Shown here one piece after another: positions 29,640-38,966 of a stretch of 64,000 nt of DNA. The DNA is taken from assembly GCF_900111025.1 (NCBI RefSeq), contig NZ_FOFN01000004.1, forward strand, positions 1-64,000. The letters are read 5' to 3'. Numbering within the stretch: position 1 is the stretch's first letter; every line of letters begins with the position of its first letter. The translations under genes and the position numbers were made by a program. Under the pieces are notes generated by a model. The model was not told where the DNA came from. It saw only the letters and a program-made list of their open reading frames with translations, and made no database searches. The stretch comes from Hyunsoonleella jejuensis (GTDB lineage: Bacteria > Bacteroidota > Bacteroidia > Flavobacteriales > Flavobacteriaceae).

Positions 29640-29936
29640 ATGCTGGTACGTATTGTAAAAATGAGTTTTGAAGCTACCCATATTGAACAATTCCTAAGTA
29701 TTTTTGAAGATAGTAAAACACGAATTAGAGGTTTTACTGGTTGTGAGTTTTTAGAATTGTATAGAGATAAAGATAACCCAGATATTTTTTTTACGTATAG
29801 CTATTGGAAGTCTGAGGCAGATTTGGAAAACTATCGCCATTCAGACCTGTTTAAAAGCGTATGGAGCAAAACCAAGGTACTTTTTAATGCAAAACCTGAG
29901 GCGTGGAGCGTTGAGAAGTTGGCGTCTTTAGATTGA
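29640..29936 (+). CDS. Antibiotic biosynthesis monooxygenase (ABM)-like small protein
   Basis: 98 aa ferredoxin-like fold, one ABM domain: LVRIVKMSFEATHIEQF, RGFTGCEFLELYRD, FFTYSYWKSEADLENYRHSDLF. Such proteins range from haem-degrading enzymes to quinol monooxygenases and signal-stress proteins, so no substrate is assigned. It starts 11 bp after the SAM hydrolase gene and is probably cotranscribed with it. Confidence 0.82.
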   Translation: MLVRIVKMSFEATHIEQFLSIFEDSKTRIRGFTGCEFLELYRDKDNPDIFFTYSYWKSEADLENYRHSDLFKSVWSKTKVLFNAKPEAWSVEKLASLD

Positions 29937-29969
29937 TGATTTACGATTAACAATTAACGATTTTTGAAT

Positions 29970-30016
29970 AACCAGTAACCAGTAACCAGTAACCAGTAAC
30001 CAGTAACCAGTAACCA
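29970..30016 (+). repeat. Heptanucleotide tandem repeat (AACCAGT, 6.7 copies) just upstream of gldFG
   Basis: Six full copies of AACCAGT (29970-30011) and a partial AACCA, ending 7 bp before the ATG at 30024. The flank 29938-29962 also contains short near-repeats (TTACGATTAA, AATTAACGA). The array occupies the likely leader or translation-initiation region of the gliding gene. Confidence 0.95.
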
Positions 30017-30023
30017 AAATTAA

Positions 30024-32408
30024 ATGCTAGCAATACTTAAAAAAGAAATCAATACATTTTTTGCATCACCAATTGGTTATTTAGTTATTGCTATTTTTTT
30101 GGTGCTTAACGGATTGTTTTTATGGGTGTTTAAAGGTGAGTTTAATATTCTAGATTACGGTTTTGCCGATTTATCTGCCTTCTTTTTGTTAGCGCCGTGG
30201 ATTTTATTATTCCTAGTTCCCGCTATTACCATGCGCAGCTTTTCTGATGAAAAAAAACAAGGTACACTAGAGCTATTGCTTACAAAACCCATGTCTCATC
30301 TCAATATTGTTTTTGGTAAATATTTTGGTGCATATGTACTAATTTTAATGGCGTTATTGCCAACATTACTTTACGTTTACACCGTTTATCAATTAGGAAA
30401 CCCCGCTGGAAATATAGATTTAGGTAGTGTTTTGGGCTCTTATTTAGGACTGATTTTTTTGGCAGGGGCTTATACGGCAATTGGTATATTTTGTTCTACA
30501 CTATCCAATAACCAAATTGTAGCTTTTATCATCTCTGTATTTATATGTTTTTTCTTTTATATTGGTTTTGAAGGTATTACAGAGTTTACCTCAAGTGCTA
30601 TTGTAGAACAAATAGGTATGAATTACCACTACAAAAGCATCAGCCGTGGTGTTATTGATACCAGAGATATTATTTACTTTTTAAGTGTTATTACATTTTT
30701 TATCCTGTTGACGAAACTTGGTATAAAAACTGGAAAACTTCAACGGAAAGATCTGACTAAAGTTGCCGGCATTCTAGTGGGTATATTCATTCTAAATATA
30801 GCTTCACATTATATGTACAAGCGTATTGATGTAACTAAAGACCAGCGTTACACCTTAAGCGCATCTGCTAAAGATATCGTGAACAAAGCCAATTCACCTT
30901 TAGTAGTCGATATATTTTTAAAGGGCGAAGATTTCCCTTCTGAATTTAGACGCCTTCAAACAGAGACGCGACAGTTACTAGAAGAATTCTCAAATGAGAA
31001 TAAGAATATTATTTTCGATTTTATTAACCCTTTGGAAAATGAAGCATCTCGAGAACAAACCATACAAGTATTAACCCAACGTGGTTTAACACCAATGCAA
31101 CTGGAAGTTAAAGAAAACGGTAAAGCCACTCAGGAAGTTATATTTCCATGGGCATTGGCCAGTTATAACGAGCAAACCGTAATTATTCCATTAATTAAAA
31201 CTAAAATTGGCGCTTCTCAACAAGAATTGGTGAGCAACTCTGTACAACACCTGGAATATGCCTTTGCGGACGGTTTTAAAAAGTTAGTAACACCAAAATC
31301 AAAGAAAATAGCAGTTCTAAAAGGCAATGCGCAATTGGAAGATAAATACATTGCGGATATTGCTAAAACACTTGGAGAATATTACTTTATAGCTCCATTC
31401 ACGCTAGATAGTGTCGCTAGCAACCCACAAAACACATTAAAAGATTTAAATAATTACGACTTAGTAATTTCTGCAAAACCTACAGAGGCCTTTACCGAAA
31501 ACGAAAAGTTTGTCTTAGACCAGTACACCATGCAAGGAGGTAAAAGCTTATGGCTTTTAGATGCAGTAGCTATGGAGAAAGACAGTTTGTATAACGACGC
31601 TGGTAAAAATTATGCCATAAGCAGGGATTTAAACCTAACGGATTTTTTCTTTAATTACGGTTTGCGTATTAATCCAGTAATGGTAGCTACGCCCTACTCC
31701 GCACCTATCACGTTAGCTATTGGAGATGGTAGCGATGCCCAATACCAGCACTTAAACTGGCCATATTCACCATTAGCCACCTCTAATGGAAAGCACCCCA
31801 TTACCAATAACTTGAATTTGGTGCGTTTTGATTTTTCAAACCATATTGATACCCTTAAAAACAACGTTAAAAAAACCATCCTTTTAGAAACTGCACCAAT
31901 ATCTAGATTAGAAGGTACACCAAGAGAGATTAGCTTAGATTTAGTGACTAAACCTATTGATCCGAAAGACTTTAAAAATGAAACACAAATACTTGCCGTT
32001 TTGTTGGAAGGTGAGTTTAAGTCGGCTTTCGCAAATCGAATCAAACCTTTTACTCTACCCAACACCAAAGAAAAAAGCAAACAAAGTAAAATGGTTGTAA
32101 TTGCTGATGGCGATGTGATTAAAAATGATGTAGTGCGTAACAAATCGCAAGAATTGGGTTTTGATAGATGGACCGGGAAATTGTATGGTAATAAAGAGTT
32201 TTTGATAAACGCAGTCAATTATTTGTTGGACGATAACGGACTTATAAACATTCGTACCAAAGAAATAGATGTTGCCTTTTTAAATCAAGAAAAAATTGCC
32301 AAAGAAAAAACCAGTTGGCAACTTCTAAACATTGGAGTACCAATAGTTTTACTAGGTATTTTCGGTTTTGTATTTAACTACCTTAGAAAGAAAAAATACG
32401 CAGCGTAA
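30024..32408 (+). CDS. gldFG: Fused GldF-GldG gliding-motility ABC transporter protein
   Basis: 794 aa. Residues about 1-240 are GldF, an ABC-2 type permease: FFASPIGYLVIAIFLVLNG, ITMRSFSDEKKQGTLELLLT, and six hydrophobic segments, the last near FLSVITFFILLTKLGI. Residues about 245-794 are GldG: a membrane segment (AGILVGIFILNIASHYMY), RIDVTKDQRYTLS, a long periplasmic ABC-2/DUF4350-like region, and a C-terminal anchor (LLNIGVPIVLLGIFGFVFNYL) plus KKK. In Flavobacterium johnsoniae these are separate genes, gldF and gldG. Here there is one frame with no stop or start at the join. GldA ATPase is not in the window. Topology is compatible with a functional fusion. Confidence 0.92.
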   Translation: MLAILKKEINTFFASPIGYLVIAIFLVLNGLFLWVFKGEFNILDYGFADLSAFFLLAPWILLFLVPAITMRSFSDEKKQGTLELLLTKPMSHLNIVFGKYFGAYVLILMALLPTLLYVYTVYQLGNPAGNIDLGSVLGSYLGLIFLAGAYTAIGIFCSTLSNNQIVAFIISVFICFFFYIGFEGITEFTSSAIVEQIGMNYHYKSISRGVIDTRDIIYFLSVITFFILLTKLGIKTGKLQRKDLTKVAGILVGIFILNIASHYMYKRIDVTKDQRYTLSASAKDIVNKANSPLVVDIFLKGEDFPSEFRRLQTETRQLLEEFSNENKNIIFDFINPLENEASREQTIQVLTQRGLTPMQLEVKENGKATQEVIFPWALASYNEQTVIIPLIKTKIGASQQELVSNSVQHLEYAFADGFKKLVTPKSKKIAVLKGNAQLEDKYIADIAKTLGEYYFIAPFTLDSVASNPQNTLKDLNNYDLVISAKPTEAFTENEKFVLDQYTMQGGKSLWLLDAVAMEKDSLYNDAGKNYAISRDLNLTDFFFNYGLRINPVMVATPYSAPITLAIGDGSDAQYQHLNWPYSPLATSNGKHPITNNLNLVRFDFSNHIDTLKNNVKKTILLETAPISRLEGTPREISLDLVTKPIDPKDFKNETQILAVLLEGEFKSAFANRIKPFTLPNTKEKSKQSKMVVIADGDVIKNDVVRNKSQELGFDRWTGKLYGNKEFLINAVNYLLDDNGLINIRTKEIDVAFLNQEKIAKEKTSWQLLNIGVPIVLLGIFGFVFNYLRKKKYAA

Positions 32409-32570
32409 CTGTTAATAAGTTTGTTTCGATAAAACGCAGGTTTGAAATATATTTGTAGGTATAGATTTTACAAAACTAAACGTGACAGGATTTGCTTTTA
32501 GGAGTTTTAAAAATAATAGAATCTCATAAGCAAATACATTACAACAGACCTTTTAAATAAAAATTTACGA

Positions 32571-33689
32571 ATGAAATTTATTGTATCAAGTACTTATCTT
32601 TTAAAACAATTACAGGTTTTGGGTGGAGTTATCAATAGCTCTAATACCCTACCTATTTTAGATAACTTTCTGTTTGAATTAGACCACACAAAGCTTACCG
32701 TTTCTGCAAGCGATTTAGAAACCACTATGTCTTCTGCTATGGACGTTGAAAGTGACAGTGAAGGTAGCGTTGCCATTCCTGCAAGGTTATTACTTGATAC
32801 GCTAAAAACATTCCCTGAGCAGCCTTTAACCTTTGTTGTTGAAGACAATAATACTGTAGAAATTAGTTCTAACCACGGTAAATATGCGTTGGCTTATGCG
32901 AGTGGTGAAGAATTTCCAAGGGCTGTGGCTTTAGAAGACCCAAGCAAAACCGTGGTTTTAGGCGATATATTAGCAACAGCCATTAGTAAAACTATTTTTG
33001 CCGCAGGAAACGACGATTTACGGCCTGTTATGAGTGGTGTATTTTTTCAGTTCTCTACAGAGGGCTTAACTTTTGTAGCTACAGATGCACATAAATTAGT
33101 TAAATACACCAGAGAGGATGTAAACGCAAGTCAGGTGGCTGAATTTATTATGCCTAAAAAACCTTTAAATTTATTAAAGGGTATTTTGGCTGGTAGTGAA
33201 GATGAAGTAACCATTGAATACAACGACTCTAATGCGAAATTCACATTTGAAAATTCTGAATTAATCTGTCGTTTAATTGATGGGAAATATCCGAATTATG
33301 AAGCAGTAATTCCAAAGGAAAATCCAAATAAGTTGTCAATTGACAGAACACAGTTTTTAAATTCTGTGCGTCGTGTTAGTATTTTCTCTAATAAGACAAC
33401 GCACCAAATTCGCTTAAAAATAGCTGGTGCCGAATTAAATATTTCTGCCGAGGATGTAGATTATAGCAATAAGGCAGAAGAGCGTTTAACTTGTGATTAC
33501 CAAGGCGATGATATGCAAATTGGCTTTAACTCCCGTTTTTTAACTGAAATGCTGAATAATTTAAGTTCAGACGATGTACAGTTGGAAATGAGTATGCCAA
33601 ATCGTGCGGGCATTTTAACCCCAGTAGATGGGTTGGATGATGGCGAGCAAATAACCATGTTGGTGATGCCTGTGATGTTGAATTCCTAA
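32571..33689 (+). CDS. dnaN: DNA polymerase III beta subunit (sliding clamp)
   Basis: 372 aa, the usual length for the three-domain clamp. Signatures: KFIVSSTYLLKQLQVLGGVI, NTLPILDNFLFEL, KALAYASGEEFP-type loop, RPVMSGVFFQF, ATDAHKLVKY, IDGKYPNYEAVIP, and the C-terminal VMPVMLNS that closes the dimer. It tethers the replicative polymerase to DNA. Not next to dnaA here, as is common in Bacteroidetes. A terminator follows. Confidence 0.97.
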   Translation: MKFIVSSTYLLKQLQVLGGVINSSNTLPILDNFLFELDHTKLTVSASDLETTMSSAMDVESDSEGSVAIPARLLLDTLKTFPEQPLTFVVEDNNTVEISSNHGKYALAYASGEEFPRAVALEDPSKTVVLGDILATAISKTIFAAGNDDLRPVMSGVFFQFSTEGLTFVATDAHKLVKYTREDVNASQVAEFIMPKKPLNLLKGILAGSEDEVTIEYNDSNAKFTFENSELICRLIDGKYPNYEAVIPKENPNKLSIDRTQFLNSVRRVSIFSNKTTHQIRLKIAGAELNISAEDVDYSNKAEERLTCDYQGDDMQIGFNSRFLTEMLNNLSSDDVQLEMSMPNRAGILTPVDGLDDGEQITMLVMPVMLNS

Positions 33690-33711
33690 CTAGAATAACA
33701 ACCTCTAAATA

Positions 33712-33750
33712 AAAAATAGCAGTAATCATATTTTGGTTGCTGCTTTTTTA
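33712..33750 (+). terminator. Rho-independent terminator after dnaN
   Basis: Stem AGCAGTAATCA (33718-33728) with TGGTTGCTGCT (33734-33744), 11 bp including two G-U pairs, followed by seven Ts. Confidence 0.75.
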
Positions 33751-33950
33751 TTTTAACCAAAAAAACCAATAATATTTTATCAATTACTAACGGTATGACA
33801 ATTATATTTTTTATATCTAAAATCGAAGATCAAGTATAGATTCTTTACTGTCAATTTGACATTTGCAAACCCTTAATCTTCATAAAATTTGACTGGCATA
33901 TTTTTTGAAAAACTATAAATGTTTTAACTATAATTCTAAAATAAATTAAG

Positions 33951-34430
33951 ATGAAAACATTGCAACTACTGCCTTTGTTTTGTCTGTTATTTTTCAATTG
34001 TTCAGGACAAAACAAAGCTCAAAAACCTGAAGAAAACACTATTAAACCCGACGAGAACATTACCGTAAACAAGGAATATGATGAATTTGGGAACTTAAAA
34101 CGTTACGATTCAATTTATTCTTACAGTTATTCTTCAAACGGAAAACTAAGCGATAGCCTAAAACTTCAATTTCAACAACATTTTAATAACCATTCCTTTT
34201 TTGAAGATTCATTTTTTGATGATTTCTTCGGAAGAGATTCCATATCTGGAGGAGGGTTTTATCCAGACAATTTCTTTCAAAAAGGATTCATGAATCATAA
34301 TCAACACATCGAACAAATGATGAGACGTATGGATTCTATTCAGCGTTTATTCTTTAATGGCAATCGAGGTATGATTATTCCGCCAGAACCAGAGAAAAAA
34401 GCTGAACAAAAAAACATGAAACAGATATAA
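33951..34430 (+). CDS. Hypothetical lipoprotein
   Basis: 159 aa. Lipoprotein signal LLFFNCSGQ (lipobox Cys17). The mature part is hydrophilic: a lysine/glutamate-rich stretch, then KEYDEFGNLKRYDSIYSYSYS, a phenylalanine- and aspartate-rich block (FFEDSFFDDFFGRD) and MRRMDSIQRLFF. I do not recognise a domain. The F/D-rich middle is unusual. It stands alone between dnaN and a PIG-L gene, with a hairpin terminator 120 bp later. Confidence 0.75.
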   Translation: MKTLQLLPLFCLLFFNCSGQNKAQKPEENTIKPDENITVNKEYDEFGNLKRYDSIYSYSYSSNGKLSDSLKLQFQQHFNNHSFFEDSFFDDFFGRDSISGGGFYPDNFFQKGFMNHNQHIEQMMRRMDSIQRLFFNGNRGMIIPPEPEKKAEQKNMKQI

Positions 34431-34550
34431 TATCTTGATATTGCAAATAAAACGTGGTTATCTAGAATTAGTCCTTAAGTTCGCTAAGACTACTTCTGCG
34501 TTCTTTCTAGTAATGACGTAGCATTTGTTCAACACGTTAAATAAAATTTA

Positions 34551-34580
34551 AAACCAGTGCACCCGCTGGTTTCTTTATTT
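34551..34580 (+). terminator. Possible terminator after the lipoprotein gene
   Basis: Perfect 7-bp stem AAACCAG (34551-34557) / CTGGTTT (34566-34572) with an 8-nt loop, followed by TCTTTATTT. The T tract is interrupted. Confidence 0.55.
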
Positions 34581-34587
34581 ATATTTG
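34580..34587 (+). promoter_or_regulatory. Candidate -7 box (TATATTTG) of the PIG-L gene
   Basis: Exact match to TAnnTTTG, 21 bp before the ATG at 34609 and just beyond the terminator hairpin. No TTG at the usual 19-nt spacing is seen. Confidence 0.5.
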
Positions 34588-34608
34588 GCAGATATCTAAC
34601 CGATAATT

Positions 34609-37140
34609 ATGCAAAAACATATACTTTACGCCTTAATAGCAGTATTTTCGCTATCAGTCCTTAAAGCCCAAAAGCCCAAAACACCATCGTCTTCTGAAAT
34701 ATATGAATCCATTCAAAAACTTAATTTTTTAGGCTCGGTATTGTATGTAGCTGCACATCCTGATGATGAAAACACACGCCTAATTTCATACATGTCCAAC
34801 CAAGTAAAGGCGCGTACAGCTTATTTATCGTTAACACGTGGGGATGGAGGTCAAAACCTTATTGGCCCCGAAATTAGGGAATTACTAGGTGTAATTAGAA
34901 CCCAAGAACTTTTAGCAGCCAGACGAATAGATGGTGGTGAACAATTATTCACGAGAGCAAACGATTTTGGCTACTCTAAACACCCGGACGAAACCCTAGA
35001 AATTTGGGATAAAGATCAAGTGTTGAGCGATGTGGTTTTGGCAATAAGACAGTTTAAACCAGACATCATTATAAATAGGTTTGACCACAGAAGAGCTGGA
35101 AAAACACATGGACACCATACAACATCGGCTATGTTAAGTCTAGAAGCTTTTGATATTGCGAATGATAAAACCCAATATACGGAACACTTGGAACAAGCGA
35201 GTGTTTGGCAACCTAAACGATTATTTTATAATACAAGTTGGTGGCGCTATGGTAGCAGGGAAGCGTTTGACCAAGTAGATAAATCCAATATGGTACGTTT
35301 AGATATTGGCACTTACTACCCGTTAAAAGGTATGAGCAATAATGAGCTTGCGTCTTTAGCAAGTAGTCAGCACTTGTGCCAAGGTTTTGGTCGCATATCC
35401 ACACGTGGCACTCAAGACGAGTATATAGAGTTTTTAAAAGGGGAGCCACTTGACGGTAATGGGGCAACAGAAATTTTTGCCGGTATAGATACCTCATGGA
35501 ATCGTATTAAAGGAGGAAAAGCCATTGGAGATATTTTAGTAGCAGTTGAGAATAACTTCAATTTTAAAAATCCATCTGTTCATGTTTCAGATTTATTAAA
35601 CGCATATAGATTGCTACAAAATATTGAAAACGAGCACTGGAAAACTCAAAAAACTAAAGAATTAAAAGCGATAATCGAAATGTGCGCTGGTTTGTATTTA
35701 GAAGCATCAGCAAACACTAATTGGGCCACTGCAGGCGATATGGTTGATGTAAGCCTTGAAGTTCTAAATAGAAGTGCATTGCCAATAACCTTAGTAAGTA
35801 TCGGTAATATTAATGAAAAACCCATTTCAAAAAATATTAATCTTGAAAACAATACTCGTTTCACTTTTAAGGAAGTTTTAAAAATACATGAAAACGCTAC
35901 TCCAACAACACCCTATTGGCTAGATAAAAAAGGGACATTGGGGATGTATCAAGTAGAAGACCAATCGTTAATTGGAAAACCTGAAACCCCAAGGTTTTAT
36001 TCTATAAGTTTCAATCTTTTAATTGAAAATACGCCTTTGACATTTACTAAACCTGTAATTCAAAGATTTTCCAAACCCGATAAAGGCGAGTTGTATCGTC
36101 CGTTTGAAATTATTCCTGAAACATCAGCAAAAATCAAAGAGAAGGTTATCATTTTTGAAAACAACCACCAACAAGATATTACTGTTATTGTGAAAGCTGG
36201 TCGGGATAATATAGATGGCGATGTCGAAGTTAGCCATCCCGAAAACTGGAACATATATCCCAAAAAACAAAAAGTATCTATTGCCCATAAGGGCGAAGAA
36301 CAAACTTTAGTTTTTACGGTATTCCCTCCTGCCAACCAAAGCGAAGGATTAATTGGACCTATAGTGCATATTGGAGATAAGGATTATTCCAGAGAATTGA
36401 TTGCAATTGACTACGAGCATATTCCATTTCAAACAGTCTTACTTCCAAGTGAGAGCAAAGTTGTGCGCTTAAACATTGAAAAACGTGGTGAAAATATAGG
36501 ATACATTCAAGGCGCTGGTGATGTTGTTCCTGAAAGTTTACAACAAATAGGTTATAATGTTCGCGTAATTTCGCCTGAGGAAATTAACCCTGAAACTTTG
36601 AGCAGATTCGATGCTATAGTTGTTGGTATTAGAGCATATAATACGTTAGAAAATATACAGTTTAAGCAACAACAACTCTTCGATTTCGTTGCAAATGGAG
36701 GTAACATGATTGTGCAGTATAGCAAATCATATGGCTTATTATTAGAGAATATCGCACCTTATGATATTACATTATCGCATGATCGGGTTACTGACGAAAA
36801 TGCAGAGGTACGTTTTCTAGATCCAGGTCACGAAGTATTGAATTTCCCAAACAAAATCACACAAAAAGATTTTGAAGGTTGGACACAGGAGCGTGGTTTG
36901 TACTTTGCAAATAATTGGAGTAATGAGTTTACCCCTATCCTATCGATGAACGATAAAGGTGAAACTCCCAAAAATGGAAGTTTATTGATTGCCAAACATG
37001 GCAAAGGGCATTATATCTACACAGGTCTAAGCTTTTTTAGGGAATTTCCTGCTGGTGTTTCTGGAGCATACCGCTTATTCGCCAATATGCTTTCGCTTGG
37101 TAAAGATGAGATAAAAGCATCACTAAAATTAGAAGATTAA
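34609..37140 (+). CDS. PIG-L/LmbE family deacetylase, exported, with C-terminal ThuA/GATase-like region
   Basis: 843 aa with signal peptide (cleavage near LKA-QKP). The N-terminal domain (about 30-290) has the zinc motif AAHPDDENTR, then LSLTRGDGGQNLIGPE, QELLAARRIDGGEQ and INRFDHRRAGKTHGHHTTSA, as in de-N-acetylases of the LmbE family. The middle is beta-sandwich-like. The C-terminal part (about 630-830) has SRFDAIVVGIRAYNTLENI and FVANGGNMIVQYS, a class I glutamine amidotransferase-like fold without an obvious catalytic triad. Probable action on sugar conjugates; the following symporter and Gfo/Idh genes fit a sugar-use operon, by inference. Confidence 0.9.
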   Translation: MQKHILYALIAVFSLSVLKAQKPKTPSSSEIYESIQKLNFLGSVLYVAAHPDDENTRLISYMSNQVKARTAYLSLTRGDGGQNLIGPEIRELLGVIRTQELLAARRIDGGEQLFTRANDFGYSKHPDETLEIWDKDQVLSDVVLAIRQFKPDIIINRFDHRRAGKTHGHHTTSAMLSLEAFDIANDKTQYTEHLEQASVWQPKRLFYNTSWWRYGSREAFDQVDKSNMVRLDIGTYYPLKGMSNNELASLASSQHLCQGFGRISTRGTQDEYIEFLKGEPLDGNGATEIFAGIDTSWNRIKGGKAIGDILVAVENNFNFKNPSVHVSDLLNAYRLLQNIENEHWKTQKTKELKAIIEMCAGLYLEASANTNWATAGDMVDVSLEVLNRSALPITLVSIGNINEKPISKNINLENNTRFTFKEVLKIHENATPTTPYWLDKKGTLGMYQVEDQSLIGKPETPRFYSISFNLLIENTPLTFTKPVIQRFSKPDKGELYRPFEIIPETSAKIKEKVIIFENNHQQDITVIVKAGRDNIDGDVEVSHPENWNIYPKKQKVSIAHKGEEQTLVFTVFPPANQSEGLIGPIVHIGDKDYSRELIAIDYEHIPFQTVLLPSESKVVRLNIEKRGENIGYIQGAGDVVPESLQQIGYNVRVISPEEINPETLSRFDAIVVGIRAYNTLENIQFKQQQLFDFVANGGNMIVQYSKSYGLLLENIAPYDITLSHDRVTDENAEVRFLDPGHEVLNFPNKITQKDFEGWTQERGLYFANNWSNEFTPILSMNDKGETPKNGSLLIAKHGKGHYIYTGLSFFREFPAGVSGAYRLFANMLSLGKDEIKASLKLED

Positions 37141-37145
37141 ACCAA

Positions 37146-37250
37146 ATGAAGGAAGCACCAAAGCAAAAATGGATTACATTGTACACTATCGTTTTGGTAG
37201 CAAATGCGTTGTATTTCGTTATCTTTTATATTATAACAAAAGCCTTTTAA
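37146..37250 (+). CDS. 34-aa single-helix membrane miniprotein upstream of the symporter
   Basis: Found by reading the gap: ATG at 37146, stop at 37248, 34 codons. Sequence begins MKEAPKQKWITLYTI and has one hydrophobic helix (TLYTIVLVANALYFVIFYII) with a positive N-terminal side and a C-terminal TKAF. It sits 5 bp after the PIG-L stop and 3 bp before the symporter ATG, so it is translationally coupled in the operon. Small one-helix partners precede several secondary transporters; an accessory role for the symporter is an inference. Confidence 0.72.
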   Translation: MKEAPKQKWITLYTIVLVANALYFVIFYIITKAF

Positions 37251-37253
37251 GAT

Positions 37254-38966
37254 ATGCAGTTGAATTGGGTAGATTGGGCTGTACTTGCCGTAACGCTAAT
37301 TGCAATTGTTACTTACGGCACATTGCAAACTCGTGGAAGTAAAAATGTAAAGGACTACTTACGTGGTGGCAACACCTCAAAATGGTGGACAATTGGTTTG
37401 TCTGTTATGGCAACTCAGGCCAGTGCAATTACTTTTCTTTCTACGCCGGGTCAAGCTTATAATGATGGCATGGGTTTCGTTCAGTTTTATTTTGGATTGC
37501 CCATAGCGATGATTGTCATTTGTATGGTTTTTATACCGCTATACCATCGCTTAAAGGTATATACTGCCTATGAGTTTTTAGAGAATAGATTCGATTTAAA
37601 AACAAGAACTCTGGCCGCTATTTTATTTTTAATTCAACGTGGCTTAGCGGCAGGTATTACCATTTTTGCGCCTGCTATCATTTTATCAGTTGTTTTAGGT
37701 TGGGACTTACTCACTCTAAATATTGTTATCGGATTCTTAGTAATTATCTATACTGTTTCTGGTGGTACAAGAGCGGTAAATGTGACACAAAAGCATCAAA
37801 TGGTAGTAATTTTTATTGGAATGCTCGTGGCATTTCTTATCATAGTAAATAAGTTACCACAAGATATAAGTTTTACTAAAGCCTTGGAAATTGCAGGTGC
37901 AAGTGGCAAAATGGAAGTTCTTGATTTTTCGTTTAGTTTAAATAACCGTTATACATTTTGGAGTGGTATTATTGGCGGTACGTTTTTAATGTTGTCCTAT
38001 TTCGGAACAGACCAAAGCCAGGTACAACGTTATCTTTCAGGTAAATCTGTAAAAGAAATGCAACTAGGATTAATTTTTAATGGACTTTTAAAAGTGCCAA
38101 TGCAATTTTTTATTCTCCTAGTAGGTGTTATGGTATTCGTGTTCTACCAATTTAATAAAGCACCAATAAACTTTAACCCTAATGCTACGGAAGTAGTTCT
38201 AAATTCGGAATATGCCGATGCCTATAAGGCTTTACAAAATGAGTGGGACATTATTCATAACGATAAACAAAGGGTAGTAAAAGCTCTAGGAAATCATGAA
38301 AATTCAAAACTTGTAGCCCTTAATATTGAACATTTAAATCAGCTTAACGAAAACGTTAAAAATGAAGCTAAAGTGCTTATTGAAAAAGCTGCGAAAGATA
38401 AAGACCTTAAAATAGAGACCAACGATAAAGATTACGTATTTATTCATTTTATTTTGAATAATCTCCCACGTGGACTTATAGGATTGTTGCTAGCCGTTAT
38501 CTTAAGTGCAGCTATGTCTAGTACTGCCAGTGAACTCAATGCTTTGGGTTCTACCACGACCATGGATTTATATAAAAGAAATGTTTCTGAAAAAACAGAA
38601 GAGGAAATGGTAAAAGCCTCAAAATGGTTTACGTTTCTTTGGGGAATTATTGCCATCGGGGTTGCTTGTGTAGCTAATCTTGCAGAAAACTTAATACAAC
38701 TTGTAAACATCATAGGATCTATTTTTTACGGTAATGTTTTAGGCATATTTCTACTAGCGTTTTTCTTTAAATTCGTAAAAGGTAATGCGGTTTTTATTGC
38801 AGCGTTAATTACACAAATTCTTGTAATCGCATTGTATTTCTTGAATGAATACGAGTATATTAACCTTCCATTTTTATGGTTGAATTTTGTTGGTTGTATT
38901 ATTGTTATTTTTATAGCATGTTTAATACAAGGGTTATCTAAAAATGAACAATACACAAATATCTAA
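37254..38966 (+). CDS. Sodium:solute symporter (SSS family)
   Basis: 570 aa with about 13-14 membrane segments. SSS signatures: NWVDWAVLAVTLIAIV, KDYLRGGNTSKWWTIGLSVMATQASAITFLSTPGQAY, GGTRAVNVTQKHQ, YFGTDQSQVQRYLSG and AVILSAAMSSTASELNALGST. Between two late helices there is a hydrophilic, charged insertion (about residues 310-395) rich in Asn, Lys and Glu. The family imports sugars, organic acids or other solutes with Na+. Context with PIG-L and Gfo/Idh genes favours a sugar or sugar derivative, inferred. The next gene overlaps its 3' end by 23 bp. Confidence 0.93.
   Translation: MQLNWVDWAVLAVTLIAIVTYGTLQTRGSKNVKDYLRGGNTSKWWTIGLSVMATQASAITFLSTPGQAYNDGMGFVQFYFGLPIAMIVICMVFIPLYHRLKVYTAYEFLENRFDLKTRTLAAILFLIQRGLAAGITIFAPAIILSVVLGWDLLTLNIVIGFLVIIYTVSGGTRAVNVTQKHQMVVIFIGMLVAFLIIVNKLPQDISFTKALEIAGASGKMEVLDFSFSLNNRYTFWSGIIGGTFLMLSYFGTDQSQVQRYLSGKSVKEMQLGLIFNGLLKVPMQFFILLVGVMVFVFYQFNKAPINFNPNATEVVLNSEYADAYKALQNEWDIIHNDKQRVVKALGNHENSKLVALNIEHLNQLNENVKNEAKVLIEKAAKDKDLKIETNDKDYVFIHFILNNLPRGLIGLLLAVILSAAMSSTASELNALGSTTTMDLYKRNVSEKTEEEMVKASKWFTFLWGIIAIGVACVANLAENLIQLVNIIGSIFYGNVLGIFLLAFFFKFVKGNAVFIAALITQILVIALYFLNEYEYINLPFLWLNFVGCIIVIFIACLIQGLSKNEQYTNI

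Noticed and set aside
29938-30016. CRISPR array
   Set aside because: The 7-bp units are directly adjacent without spacers and there is no cas gene nearby.
31694-32218. 174-aa minus-strand frame inside gldFG
   Set aside because: It lies wholly inside the coding part of a well-supported gene and shows no domain or start-site support.
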